A stretch of 64,000 nucleotides of DNA from CAYWWY01 sp964580185 (GTDB lineage: Bacteria > Thermotogota > Thermotogae > MWEM01). Under the pieces are notes generated by a model. It was not told the origin of the DNA and searched no databases. It was given only the letters and a program-made list of their open reading frames with translations. Shown piece by piece: positions 34,904-43,466 of the stretch (the first letter of the stretch is position 1; each line of letters begins with the position of its first letter). The translations under genes were made by a program, and so were the position numbers. Location of the stretch: contig CAZOJQ010000002.1 in NCBI GenBank assembly GCA_964580185.1, positions 68,989-132,988 on the forward strand, in the 5' to 3' direction.

Positions 34904-35134
34904 TCACATCCCTCCCAACAGACTCATGCCCAAAATGGCAAGAATCCAATTTATGATCGCGTATCCGATGGTCAAAGGGAAAAAGTCAATCACGAGAACC
35001 ACCGCAAATCCAACAGCCAAGACAAGATACAGCAAATTCAGATACGGAACCCGGATGGCCAAAAATCGTTTCCCCAAAACCAGCAGGGGGAGGGTTCCGA
35101 TAATGGCCAGCGCAATCCGAATCCAGAAAGGCAT
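34904..35134 (-). CDS. Small membrane protein
   Basis: 76 residues with two or three hydrophobic helices (IALAIIGTLPLLVL, YLVLAVGFAVVLVI, IINWILAILGMSLL). Four bases separate its stop from the DUF4097 start and two separate its start from the other small membrane protein, so all are co-transcribed. No family recognised. Confidence 0.75.
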   Translation of the reverse strand: MPFWIRIALAIIGTLPLLVLGKRFLAIRVPYLNLLYLVLAVGFAVVLVIDFFPLTIGYAIINWILAILGMSLLGGM

Positions 35135-35136
35135 TT

Positions 35137-35352
35137 CTACCGCGCCACCAGTTTTTTCACAAGGACCAGCATCAGCAAGAGCGCGAGCAGGGGCAGGATA
35201 AAGGGGATCAGCACAATAAAGACGATGATCAAAACGATCACAACCCCAATTCCCACAAAACCCGCAATGGATACCCCAAGGATGATGGGCAAAAACCGGA
35301 TGGCAAGGATAAAGAGAAAGATTCCCCCCAAAACAGCCAGGAAATACATCAT
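35137..35352 (-). CDS. Small hydrophobic membrane protein
   Basis: 71 residues, almost entirely two long hydrophobic helices of Ile, Leu, Val and Phe, with a basic end (VKKLVAR). The start overlaps the DUF2089 stop as ATGA, so translation is coupled. No known family; probably partners the neighbouring 76-residue membrane protein. Confidence 0.75.
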   Translation of the reverse strand: MMYFLAVLGGIFLFILAIRFLPIILGVSIAGFVGIGVVIVLIIVFIVLIPFILPLLALLLMLVLVKKLVAR

Positions 35353-35732
35353 GATTTTTGTCCTCCTTTCAAAGATCGAAGCATATCCATCGCTTCTTTG
35401 GCCGAAATTTCGTTTCGCTCCAACATGTCCAATATCTTCTGCGACTCCGTTTTTTCGGGAGTTTCTCCAGGTTCGAAACCCATCCCGCGCACCGCTTCTT
35501 CCAACCGATTCCGCGCGGTCGGATAGGATATTTCCAACTCTTTCTGAACCTCCGAAAGATTTCCCCGGTTTTTGATGAAGACCTTCAAAAACAACAGCTG
35601 ATCCTCTGAAAGACGAAAAAACTCATCCAGTTCAAACTTCCCCTGGATCTTCGTGCCGCACCGGGTGCAGGTGTATTCGGTAATCATCATCGCTCCCGAG
35701 CATGCCGGACAATTGGTAAAGGTCTTTCTCAT
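35349..35732 (-). CDS. DUF2089 zinc-ribbon / helix-turn-helix protein
   Basis: 127 residues. The N-terminus has a zinc ribbon (CPACSGAMMITEYTCTRCG, two CxxC pairs), followed by a helical region containing a likely helix-turn-helix (NLSEVQKELEISYPTARNRLEEAV) and a short helical tail, as in DUF2089. Probably a DNA-binding regulator of its own operon, which also encodes two small membrane proteins and the DUF4097 protein. It has an excellent promoter. Confidence 0.85.
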   Translation of the reverse strand: MRKTFTNCPACSGAMMITEYTCTRCGTKIQGKFELDEFFRLSEDQLLFLKVFIKNRGNLSEVQKELEISYPTARNRLEEAVRGMGFEPGETPEKTESQKILDMLERNEISAKEAMDMLRSLKGGQKS

Positions 35733-35782
35733 CAGTTCACCTCGCTTTCTGCCCCATACGGCAAGATTGATTATCTGTTTAT

Positions 35783-35811
35783 ATTATACCACATGGATAT
35801 CAGAATGTCAA
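35783..35811 (-). promoter_or_regulatory. Promoter of the DUF2089 operon
   Basis: On the minus strand TTGACA, 17 bases, TATAAT preceded by TGTGG: a near-perfect promoter with an extended -10. Confidence 0.88.
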
Positions 35812-36009
35812 GTCCAAAATGAAATATATTGATTTTGACATCATACATTTTGAACCAACAATCATATTCTTGGAGGTTGAAATTGAATATTCAGCATCTT
35901 GGTGTTGTGCCCCAATCCATTCTGAGCATCCACACCCTCAGGGCAATCGAGAGTAGAAAGGGTAGATCTCCTTTCTGGATCTGAAAAGAAAGGAATGTTG
36001 GAAACATGA

Positions 36010-36039
36010 TTGATTAATGGTTTACGGTTGTGATACAAT
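36010..36039 (+). promoter_or_regulatory. Promoter of the TPR-protein gene
   Basis: TTGATT, 18 bases, TACAAT with TGTGA before the -10. The interval from 35812 to 36009 holds no convincing gene. Confidence 0.6.
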
Positions 36040-36072
36040 ATTGTAGAATCATAGTGAAAAGCGAGGTGGAGC

Positions 36073-37617
36073 ATGAAAAGCATCTGGACCGTCATCCTTC
36101 TCCTAGGGGTTTGTCTGCCGCTATTTGCTAACACTCCTACGGACTCTCCGGGAACACCGTTGAATCAGCAACCCCCTTTGGAAAGCGCGCCTTTCTTCTC
36201 GTTGGAAACGATTTTTTCCCGCGTGGATACAATAACCCAAGAAATCCACCGACTGGAACGGGAAATCAATAACCTACACAAAGACAACATTTCCTGGTGG
36301 CAGGGATATCTAGGAAATCTGATCGCTATAATGGCTGCAACGATCGCTATTATTGGGATATTAATAACAGTTCTGGTTTCCAAAGGAGAAAAGAAACGGA
36401 ATGAGGAAATAAACCGATCAGTGGATAAAACCGAAAAATTAACCCAAGATTCTCTTCAACGAGTAGATAAGGCAGAGGAGAAAGTCGAAAAAAGCTCAGA
36501 AAAGATAGAAGAATTGTTAAAACAAGCAGAAGATGATACAAAAAAGATTCGGGAATCAAGATTACATTCAACCGCAGAGGACACAAAGGAAAAGATGCAG
36601 AAAGAAATAGAACAAGCCGAAACTCTTCCTAATCTATCTTTCATAGAACAAACAAGGAGAAAAGCCATAGAATACCAACTGAATGGAGATACTGAAGAAG
36701 CGTTTTTTAGTTGGAAGAGATTGCTTTCTGAACCGCTTTCTCCGAAAGACTTGGCAGATACGTACTTCAGTTTAGGCTTCCTAAGCGGCGAACTGAACCA
36801 TCCGGAAGAAGAAACGATCCGGTATTATACCAATTGTCTGGAAATAGATCCCAAGCAGGTTTTTGCACTCAACAATCGCGGGATTGCATATGCCAATCAG
36901 AAAGAGTACCAGAAAGCAATCAAAGATTTCACGGAAGCGATCCGTCTCAAACCGGATTACCCTGAAGCCTACCTAAATCTAGGGAAACTTTATGCAGATC
37001 AAAAAGAGTACGAGCAAGCGATCAAAAACTACACAGAAGCGATCAGACAAAAAAACAATTTTCCTGAAGCCTACAACAGTCGCGGGGTTACGTATGTTAA
37101 TCAGAGAGAGTACCAGAAAGCAATCAAAGATTTTACAGAAGCGATCCAGCTCAAACCGGATTTCCCCGAAGCTTACAGTAATCGCGGGAATGTGTACTAC
37201 AGTTTAAAGGAGCACATACAAGCGATAAAAGACCATACTAAGGCGATCAGTATCCAACCTGATTATCCTGATGCCTACAATAATCGCGGGAATGCTTTCC
37301 TCGAAACTCACGAATTTGACTTAGCAGAAAAGGACTATCAGAGGGCGTTGGAGTTGAATCCAAGTTTCGATGTTGCGCATGCGAACTATGGAGAATTCTA
37401 TCTCCTGAAGAAGGAATATATCAAAGCGTTGGATTCCTTGAACCAAGCGATAGAGATTAATCCCAGGCGTAGTTGGTTCTATAGCCGTAGGAGCTTGGTG
37501 TATAAATATCTGGGAAAAACCGATAAAGAAAACGAAGATTTGAAGCGCGCTCAGGAGCTTGACCCTGATTGGGAAAAGGATTATCAAGACCTTCGAAAAC
37601 GCATAGAGTCCGAATAG
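36073..37617 (+). CDS. Membrane-anchored TPR-repeat protein
   Basis: 514 residues. A cleavable-looking signal (WTVILLLGVCLPLFA) is followed by a second membrane segment at ~80-100 (LIAIMAATIAIIGILITVLV), then a charged coiled-coil region (~105-190) and seven to eight TPR units of 34 residues (NNRGIAYANQKEYQKAIKDF type) to the end. The TPRs probably mediate protein contacts. Codon and base use is visibly more AT-rich than in neighbouring genes and the TPR units are nearly identical in places, suggesting recent repeat expansion or transfer. Partner unknown. Confidence 0.8.
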   Translation: MKSIWTVILLLGVCLPLFANTPTDSPGTPLNQQPPLESAPFFSLETIFSRVDTITQEIHRLEREINNLHKDNISWWQGYLGNLIAIMAATIAIIGILITVLVSKGEKKRNEEINRSVDKTEKLTQDSLQRVDKAEEKVEKSSEKIEELLKQAEDDTKKIRESRLHSTAEDTKEKMQKEIEQAETLPNLSFIEQTRRKAIEYQLNGDTEEAFFSWKRLLSEPLSPKDLADTYFSLGFLSGELNHPEEETIRYYTNCLEIDPKQVFALNNRGIAYANQKEYQKAIKDFTEAIRLKPDYPEAYLNLGKLYADQKEYEQAIKNYTEAIRQKNNFPEAYNSRGVTYVNQREYQKAIKDFTEAIQLKPDFPEAYSNRGNVYYSLKEHIQAIKDHTKAISIQPDYPDAYNNRGNAFLETHEFDLAEKDYQRALELNPSFDVAHANYGEFYLLKKEYIKALDSLNQAIEINPRRSWFYSRRSLVYKYLGKTDKENEDLKRAQELDPDWEKDYQDLRKRIESE

Positions 37618-37678
37618 ACAGAAGTGCCGGAGGAATGATTCTTCCAGACCCTGCCGGATCTGTTTTTGCCACCAAACG

Positions 37679-37687
37679 TGGTATAAT
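37679..37687 (+). promoter_or_regulatory. Extended -10 promoter before metG
   Basis: TGGTATAAT, without a good -35, 59 bases before the MetRS start. It would drive metG and gyrA. Confidence 0.55.
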
Positions 37688-37746
37688 AGCGAAGAAAACC
37701 AACGGGTTTTCTTGTTGGTTTCGCATTTCTTCCATTGAGGTGGCGC

Positions 37747-39714
37747 ATGGACAAGCCCAGTTTCTACATTACCACACCCATCTACTACGCGAACTCCGAT
37801 CCACATATCGGATCGGCCTATACAACGATCATCGGGGATGTGCTTGCCCGGTACAAGCGGTTTATGGGATATCGGGTGTATTATCTCACCGGCACCGACG
37901 AGCACGGTCAGAAGATGCTGGAGACGGCGAAATCCATGGGAATGGATGTTCGGCTTTTTTGTGATCAGCTATCGGAAAAATTCAAAACGCTGTGGAAGGC
38001 TTTGGATATCACTCATGATGGATTCATCCGGACAACTGAACCGCGGCATGAACGAGTGGTTCAGTATTTTGTGCAGCAGATGCTGGAAAAAGGGGATGTC
38101 TATAAAGGGACCTATGAAGGATGGTACTGCGTTCCTTGCGAGACCTTTTGCCCAGAGGATGAAATCGAGATTCGAGAGGGTAAGAAGAGTTGTCCGAGCT
38201 GTGGGCGAGAGGTCCGATGGTTGGGCGAAGAAAACTACTTTTTTGCCCTTTCAAAGTATCAACAACCGCTGCTCGATCATTTCCGCGCAAACCCCGGATT
38301 TGTGGAACCGGATTTTCGGGCCAATGAGATGATCCGAGTTTTAGAATCGGGCCTGAAAGACCTGAGCATCACACGCACAACCTTTCAGTGGGGGGTTCCC
38401 CTGCTGGAAGACCCCAAACACGTGATCTATGTTTGGGTGGACGCCTTGATCAACTATATCTCCGAACTGGAGTATGGACCTGAACCGGGGCCTTTGTTCC
38501 ACCAGTTTTGGCCCGCCGATGTCCATCTGATCGGAAAGGAGATCAACCGATTCCATTCCCTTATTTGGCCGGCGATGCTGATGTCGGTTGGATTGCCTCT
38601 ACCCAAGAAGATTTTCGCCCATGGATGGCTAACCGTCAATGGGGAAAAGATCAGCAAATCCGCGGGCAATGCCGTTGATCCTCGGGAATTGATTCCGACC
38701 TATGGCAAAGACGCGCTGAAATACTATCTACTGCGCGAGATCCAGTTTGGCCGAGATGGGGATTTTTCCGAAGAAAACCTGATCCTGAGAATCAACGCGG
38801 ACTTGGCCAACGATCTGGGCAATCTTGTACACCGGACTCTAGCAATGCTGCATCAAAACTTTGCGGGGACGATTCCTGCTTATGATGAACACCTTGCTCT
38901 TTCGGAAGATGACCGGCAGCTTCGCGCGGCCTTTGACCGATTGGCCGAAGACTTCCCTCAGAAGATGGAGCGGTATCAGTTTACCCAGGCTTTGGAAGCC
39001 TTATGGGGTTGCGTGGGTTTGTCCAACAAATACATCGACCTGAGCCGCCCGTGGGTCTTGGCCAAAGACCCCAAAGACCGTGGATTGCTGGGGAATGTCC
39101 TGATCCACTTGGCCCAAGCGATTCGGAATGTGGCTCTTTACCTCAAACCCGTCATGCCGGATACTTCGCGGGAGATCTTCCGTCGGTTGGGTGTATCCGA
39201 AGACCGATGGGCATCATCGACATTCCAAGATATCGGATGGGAGCATTCGATGAAAGGGTGGAAGGTTCTAGAAGCCGAGCCCCTCTTTCCACGGATCGAT
39301 GTCAAAAAGGCAAAGCGGGTGATTCATATGCATGGCATGCAAAAACCAGCGCCTCAAGAAGATGAGGGTTCGGATCTTCCTGAGGGGCTCATCGAGTTCC
39401 AAGATTTTGCGAAGGTCCAGCTCCATGTAGGGACCATTCTTGAAGCCCAAGCGGTTCCAAAGTCCAGAAAACTGGTCCGCCTCCAGATCGACTTGGGCTC
39501 CGTATTGGGACAACGGCAGATTGTTGCCGGGATCTTGCAGCATTATACCCCCGACCAATTGCTTGGGAAACAGGTCATTGTTGTAACCAATCTCAAACCC
39601 GCATCGCTCATGGGTGTTGAATCCCATGGCATGCTTCTGGCAGCCAAGTTTACGGACCAATTGCGATTGCTGACTGTGGAACAAGCCATCGCGCCGGGCG
39701 CCACAATATCCTGA
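37747..39714 (+). CDS. metG: Methionyl-tRNA synthetase
   Basis: 655 residues from ATG 37747 (GAGGTGG upstream). Class I HIGH motif is SDPHIGSAY, KMSKS is GEKISKSAGN, and the zinc-binding insert has CVPCETFC and CPSCG. The last ~105 residues are the tRNA-binding EMAP/Trbp111-type OB domain (FAKVQLHVGTILEAQAVP) that dimerises the enzyme. It charges initiator and elongator tRNA-Met. gyrA follows after 37 bases. Confidence 0.97.
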   Translation: MDKPSFYITTPIYYANSDPHIGSAYTTIIGDVLARYKRFMGYRVYYLTGTDEHGQKMLETAKSMGMDVRLFCDQLSEKFKTLWKALDITHDGFIRTTEPRHERVVQYFVQQMLEKGDVYKGTYEGWYCVPCETFCPEDEIEIREGKKSCPSCGREVRWLGEENYFFALSKYQQPLLDHFRANPGFVEPDFRANEMIRVLESGLKDLSITRTTFQWGVPLLEDPKHVIYVWVDALINYISELEYGPEPGPLFHQFWPADVHLIGKEINRFHSLIWPAMLMSVGLPLPKKIFAHGWLTVNGEKISKSAGNAVDPRELIPTYGKDALKYYLLREIQFGRDGDFSEENLILRINADLANDLGNLVHRTLAMLHQNFAGTIPAYDEHLALSEDDRQLRAAFDRLAEDFPQKMERYQFTQALEALWGCVGLSNKYIDLSRPWVLAKDPKDRGLLGNVLIHLAQAIRNVALYLKPVMPDTSREIFRRLGVSEDRWASSTFQDIGWEHSMKGWKVLEAEPLFPRIDVKKAKRVIHMHGMQKPAPQEDEGSDLPEGLIEFQDFAKVQLHVGTILEAQAVPKSRKLVRLQIDLGSVLGQRQIVAGILQHYTPDQLLGKQVIVVTNLKPASLMGVESHGMLLAAKFTDQLRLLTVEQAIAPGATIS

Positions 39715-39751
39715 ATGGTGAATCTGAACAGAATCGGAGGCAATCGGAACG

Positions 39752-42307
39752 ATGGCAAAAGAAAAAGATAAGTCCCAGTTGTCCCTTGGAGGACAAACGA
39801 CGGGGAATGTCATAAATCGGCATTTTGAAGATGAAATGAGCGAGTCCTATGTGAACTATTCCATGTCAGTGATCATCGGACGCGCCATCCCCGAGGTCCG
39901 GGATGGGATGAAACCGGTTCAGCGGCGGATCCTATTTGGAATGATGGATCTCAAGAATTGGCACAACTCCCCCCACAAAAAGAGCGCGAGAATCGTGGGA
40001 GAAGTGATCGGTAAGTACCATCCCCACGGAGATGTGGCCCTCTACGAAGCGTTGGTGCGCATGGCGCAGGAATTCAATATGCGGTACCCGCTGGTGGATG
40101 GGCAGGGGAACTTTGGATCGATCGACCGGGATCCAGCGGCCGCAATGCGATATACCGAAGCGCGGCTGGCAAAGATTGCCGAAGAGCTGTTGGCCGACAT
40201 CGATCAAGATACCGTCGATTTTGTGCCCAATTACGATGAAACTCTGCAGGAACCGGTTGTATTGCCGAGCGCGTTGCCCAATCTGCTCATGAACGGAGCG
40301 TCAGGGATTGCGGTGGGAATGGCAACCAGCATCCCACCTCACAATCTGGGGGAATTGGTGGATGGCTTGGTGTGTCTGATCGACTCCCCTGAAGCCACGG
40401 TCAAAGATCTGATGCAGTGGATCAAAGGCCCTGATTTCCCCACAGGAGGGAAGATCCTCAGCGGAGAGAACCTGCAATCCATGTATGAAACCGGTCAGGG
40501 AAGTATTGCGGTGGAAGGCGAATATGAACTGGAAGAAGATCGGATCATCATCACCGAGATTCCCTACGCCCTCTCGAAAGCGGGATTGATCGAACAGATT
40601 GCCGATTACTTCAAACGACAGGATAAACCCATGATTCGGGATATCCGGGATGAATCGGATCGACGTGGGATGCGCGTTGTGATTGAAATCGCCCGCAACG
40701 CAAACCCTCATGTAGCCCTGAACCAGATTCTCAAGCATTCGTCGCTGAGAACCAGCTTTTCGACCAAGATGCTGGTGATCGATCGGAACCGGAAACCGAG
40801 GGTCATGTCGTTGAAGGAGCTTCTGGAAGCCTTTTTGGAACACCGCTATGAAGTGGTTCGAAGGCGTTCGGAGCATCAGCTGTCTTTAGCGACCAAACGG
40901 GCGCATATTGTCGAAGGGCTTATGAAGGCCGCGCGTTCGATCGATACGACCGTGGACATTATTCGGCATTCCAAAGACACCGAGGATGCCATTCGCAATC
41001 TCATGGACACTTTGGAAGTCAGCGAAGAACAAGCCAAAGCCATTTTGGATCTCCGCCTCGGAAGGCTCACCTCCATGGAGGTGGACAAGCTTTTGTCCGA
41101 GATGCGCGAGTTGAATCAGAAGATTCAATCCTTGAAAACCCTTTTGGGAAATGAAGACGAGATTCGGGCCGAAGTGAAACGGTCGCTGATCGAACTGAAG
41201 GAACAGTATACGAATCCCCGTCGAACCCGGATCGAGTCTCAAGGAATCACGGACATGGAAGCCGAAGATCTCATCGAGGATCAGGAAGTCATCATTACCG
41301 TTACCCGCAGAGGATACATTCTTCAGACGGAACTGGCTGACTATCGGAGGCAGTATCGCGGTGGACGGGGGGCCAAAGGCATCAAGACGCGCGAAGAAGA
41401 TTGGGTCCGGCATATTATGTCGACCAGCAAACTGGCCCATACGATGTTCATCTCGTCCAAAGGGAAGGCCTATACCCTAAGGAATTACGAGATTGAGAGC
41501 ACATCCAAAGGATCAAAAGGCAAGCATCTCATGTCCTATTTGAAGTTGGATGAAGGGGAAGTGATCCGTACTGTCCTAGAGGTCGGGAGAGACTTCCATA
41601 GCGGGCAAGATATCATTATTGTCACCGAGAAAGGGAAGGTAAAACGGTCTTCGTTGAAAGACTTCGGGCGAGCAGGAATCAACGGCGTAATCGCAATCCG
41701 TTTGGAAGAGGGAGACCAGGTGGTTGACGCCATTCTCATCCCTGCCGCGGATGAAATGTCCCGGCTGTTCATCGCGACACAAGATGGGATGAGCATTCAA
41801 TTTCCGACGTCCGATGCGCGCCGATTGGGCCGAAATGCCATCGGTGTGAAGGCGATCGACCTGAAGAAGGAGGATCGGATCGTATCGCTCACCCAGTATA
41901 CCCCGCACCCGAGCGGGCAAATGACCTTGAGTCCGGGGAAGACAGTGGCGACGGTTTTGACCGTGACTGAGAAGGGATTTGGAAAACGAACACCGATCGA
42001 GGAATATCGTCTTCAATCACGAGGAGGAAAAGGGATCAAGAATTTGGCGCTCACGCCTTCCGCAGGGAAAGTGGTCAGTGTGCACCTGGTCGATAACCAG
42101 GACGAGATCCTGGTGGTTACCAAATCTGGATTCACCATCCGATTTCGAAGCAGTGATATCCGCTCCATGGGTCGAGTGACCCGCGGAGTTCGGGCAATCG
42201 ACCTTTCGGAAGAGGATGAAGTGGCTTCGGTCGAACTGGTCACCGGAGAGACGAGCGATCCGACGCAACCAATCGAAAGTATCATGGATCCAAACGGACC
42301 ATCATAG
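39752..42307 (+). CDS. gyrA: DNA gyrase subunit A
   Basis: 851 residues. The catalytic Tyr is in AAAMRYTEARL. The quinolone-determining stretch reads KYHPHGDVALYEALVRMAQ, with Val and Glu at the positions of E. coli Ser83 and Asp87. The C-terminal wrapping domain starts with a GyrA-box variant QYRGGRG (canonical QRRGGKG) and contains a second related motif QSRGGKG. It supercoils DNA with GyrB, which is not in the window. The GyrA box argues for gyrase rather than topoisomerase IV. Followed by two STAS genes. Confidence 0.96.
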   Translation: MAKEKDKSQLSLGGQTTGNVINRHFEDEMSESYVNYSMSVIIGRAIPEVRDGMKPVQRRILFGMMDLKNWHNSPHKKSARIVGEVIGKYHPHGDVALYEALVRMAQEFNMRYPLVDGQGNFGSIDRDPAAAMRYTEARLAKIAEELLADIDQDTVDFVPNYDETLQEPVVLPSALPNLLMNGASGIAVGMATSIPPHNLGELVDGLVCLIDSPEATVKDLMQWIKGPDFPTGGKILSGENLQSMYETGQGSIAVEGEYELEEDRIIITEIPYALSKAGLIEQIADYFKRQDKPMIRDIRDESDRRGMRVVIEIARNANPHVALNQILKHSSLRTSFSTKMLVIDRNRKPRVMSLKELLEAFLEHRYEVVRRRSEHQLSLATKRAHIVEGLMKAARSIDTTVDIIRHSKDTEDAIRNLMDTLEVSEEQAKAILDLRLGRLTSMEVDKLLSEMRELNQKIQSLKTLLGNEDEIRAEVKRSLIELKEQYTNPRRTRIESQGITDMEAEDLIEDQEVIITVTRRGYILQTELADYRRQYRGGRGAKGIKTREEDWVRHIMSTSKLAHTMFISSKGKAYTLRNYEIESTSKGSKGKHLMSYLKLDEGEVIRTVLEVGRDFHSGQDIIIVTEKGKVKRSSLKDFGRAGINGVIAIRLEEGDQVVDAILIPAADEMSRLFIATQDGMSIQFPTSDARRLGRNAIGVKAIDLKKEDRIVSLTQYTPHPSGQMTLSPGKTVATVLTVTEKGFGKRTPIEEYRLQSRGGKGIKNLALTPSAGKVVSVHLVDNQDEILVVTKSGFTIRFRSSDIRSMGRVTRGVRAIDLSEEDEVASVELVTGETSDPTQPIESIMDPNGPS

Positions 42308-42328
42308 CATATCAAGGAGGGAAAATCT

Positions 42329-42652
42329 ATGTTGGCATCAAAAAATCAGGGGAAATGGACGTTGGTTGATCTAAGCGGCACTCTGGACATTTCCAATTCC
42401 GTAGAAACAAAAAAACAGCTGGTCGAAGGCTTCATCGACAAAGGGAAAACGAATCTGGCCTTAGACCTATCCAATGTGCCGATGGTCGATAGTTCCGGGT
42501 TGGGGGTCTTTATCAGCCTGGTCCGCCGGTGCAAGACTTCGGGCGGGGATTTTGCCTTAGTTTGTCCGAACGAAAAAGTGGAGAAGCTTCTCAAGATCAC
42601 AGGAATCGACAGATCAACCACTGTGTTGAAGAACCCTAGCGAGCTCCGGTAA
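42329..42652 (+). CDS. STAS-domain anti-sigma factor antagonist
   Basis: 107 residues, AAGGAGG before ATG 42329. Single STAS domain with the phosphorylatable Ser motif MVDSSGLGVF. In partner switching the unphosphorylated form binds and sequesters an anti-sigma kinase. It is 22 bases after gyrA and 14 bases before a paralogous STAS gene. The cognate kinase and sigma factor are not in the window; a SpoIIE-type phosphatase is encoded 15 kb away. Confidence 0.9.
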   Translation: MLASKNQGKWTLVDLSGTLDISNSVETKKQLVEGFIDKGKTNLALDLSNVPMVDSSGLGVFISLVRRCKTSGGDFALVCPNEKVEKLLKITGIDRSTTVLKNPSELR

Positions 42653-42666
42653 AAGGTGGGAATGAT

Positions 42667-42999
42667 TTGCTGCGGATAACTCAATCAGGAAAATGGAAGA
42701 TTGTCAGCATGAGCGGAGAACTGGATGTCAACTCCTCCAGTTCTTTCAAGGACGAGGTCATGGAGCAGCTGATCCAACAGGGCGCGCGGTGGATCGCGAT
42801 GGACTGCAAAGATCTGGAGTATATTGACAGTTCGGGTCTTGCGGCGATTGTCAGCCTCCACAAAAAACTCAAAACCAGTGGGGGCGGATTCGCTTTGATT
42901 GCGCTTAACGATACCCTTACCCGCCTGTTCCGGCTTACTTCTTTGGACAAAGCCCTCGCAATCTATTCCGATCAAGAGAATCTGGCGGATTCGCATTGA
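42667..42999 (+). CDS. STAS-domain anti-sigma factor antagonist, second copy
   Basis: 110 residues beginning at TTG 42667 with AGGTGGGA upstream. Phosphorylatable Ser in YIDSSGLAAI. Similar in length and layout to the preceding STAS protein but clearly diverged. Its stop overlaps the rpiB start as TTGA. Two tandem antagonists could respond to different kinases, or one could be a decoy. Confidence 0.88.
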   Translation: MLRITQSGKWKIVSMSGELDVNSSSSFKDEVMEQLIQQGARWIAMDCKDLEYIDSSGLAAIVSLHKKLKTSGGGFALIALNDTLTRLFRLTSLDKALAIYSDQENLADSH

Positions 43000-43466
43000 T
43001 CAGGGTCGCGCTTGGTTCAGATCACGCTGCTTGGGTTCCAAAAGAACAACTGAAGACCTTCCTCGAAACCCAGGGGTATGTTGTATTGGATGAAGGGACT
43101 CATTCGGCCGATTCTGTGGATTATCCGGATATCGCGGAACGGGTATGCAACCGATACAATCGGAAAGAAGCGGATTTTGGCGTGCTTCTGTGCGGCACGG
43201 GAATCGGGATGTCCATCACTGCCAACAAGATTCCCTCCATTCGCGCGGCCTTGTGTCTGTTCCCGGAAATGGCCGAGCTGGCCCGCAGGCACAACAATGC
43301 CAATGTTCTTGTTCTGGGTGGCCGATTGATGGGTCCTACGCTGATCCAATGGACCGTTCAACGGTTTTTGGAGACATCGTTCGAGGCCGGACGCCATCAA
43401 ACTCGTGTGAACAAAATCACGAATATTGAGAAGAAAGCGGAGTTTGATCGTGAAAGCCGTATTTGA
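42996..43466 (+). CDS. rpiB: Ribose-5-phosphate isomerase B
   Basis: 156 residues from TTG 42996. GSDHAAW at the N-terminus, DYPDIAERV, the active-site Cys and anion-hole in LLCGTGIGMS, and RRHNNANVLVLGGR are diagnostic of RpiB/LacAB isomerases. It interconverts ribose-5-phosphate and ribulose-5-phosphate in the pentose phosphate pathway. Overlaps both flanking genes slightly. Confidence 0.95.
   Translation: MIRVALGSDHAAWVPKEQLKTFLETQGYVVLDEGTHSADSVDYPDIAERVCNRYNRKEADFGVLLCGTGIGMSITANKIPSIRAALCLFPEMAELARRHNNANVLVLGGRLMGPTLIQWTVQRFLETSFEAGRHQTRVNKITNIEKKAEFDRESRI

Noticed and set aside
35883..35984. A 33-codon plus-strand frame from TTG with GGAGG upstream
   Set aside because: Only one good signal (ribosome site), no clear promoter, no composition or motif support; it lies in the control region between divergent promoters.
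37629..37670. Compound hairpin after the TPR gene followed by TGTTTTTG
   Set aside because: Imperfect stem and short T run; it may stop some transcripts but cannot be called.
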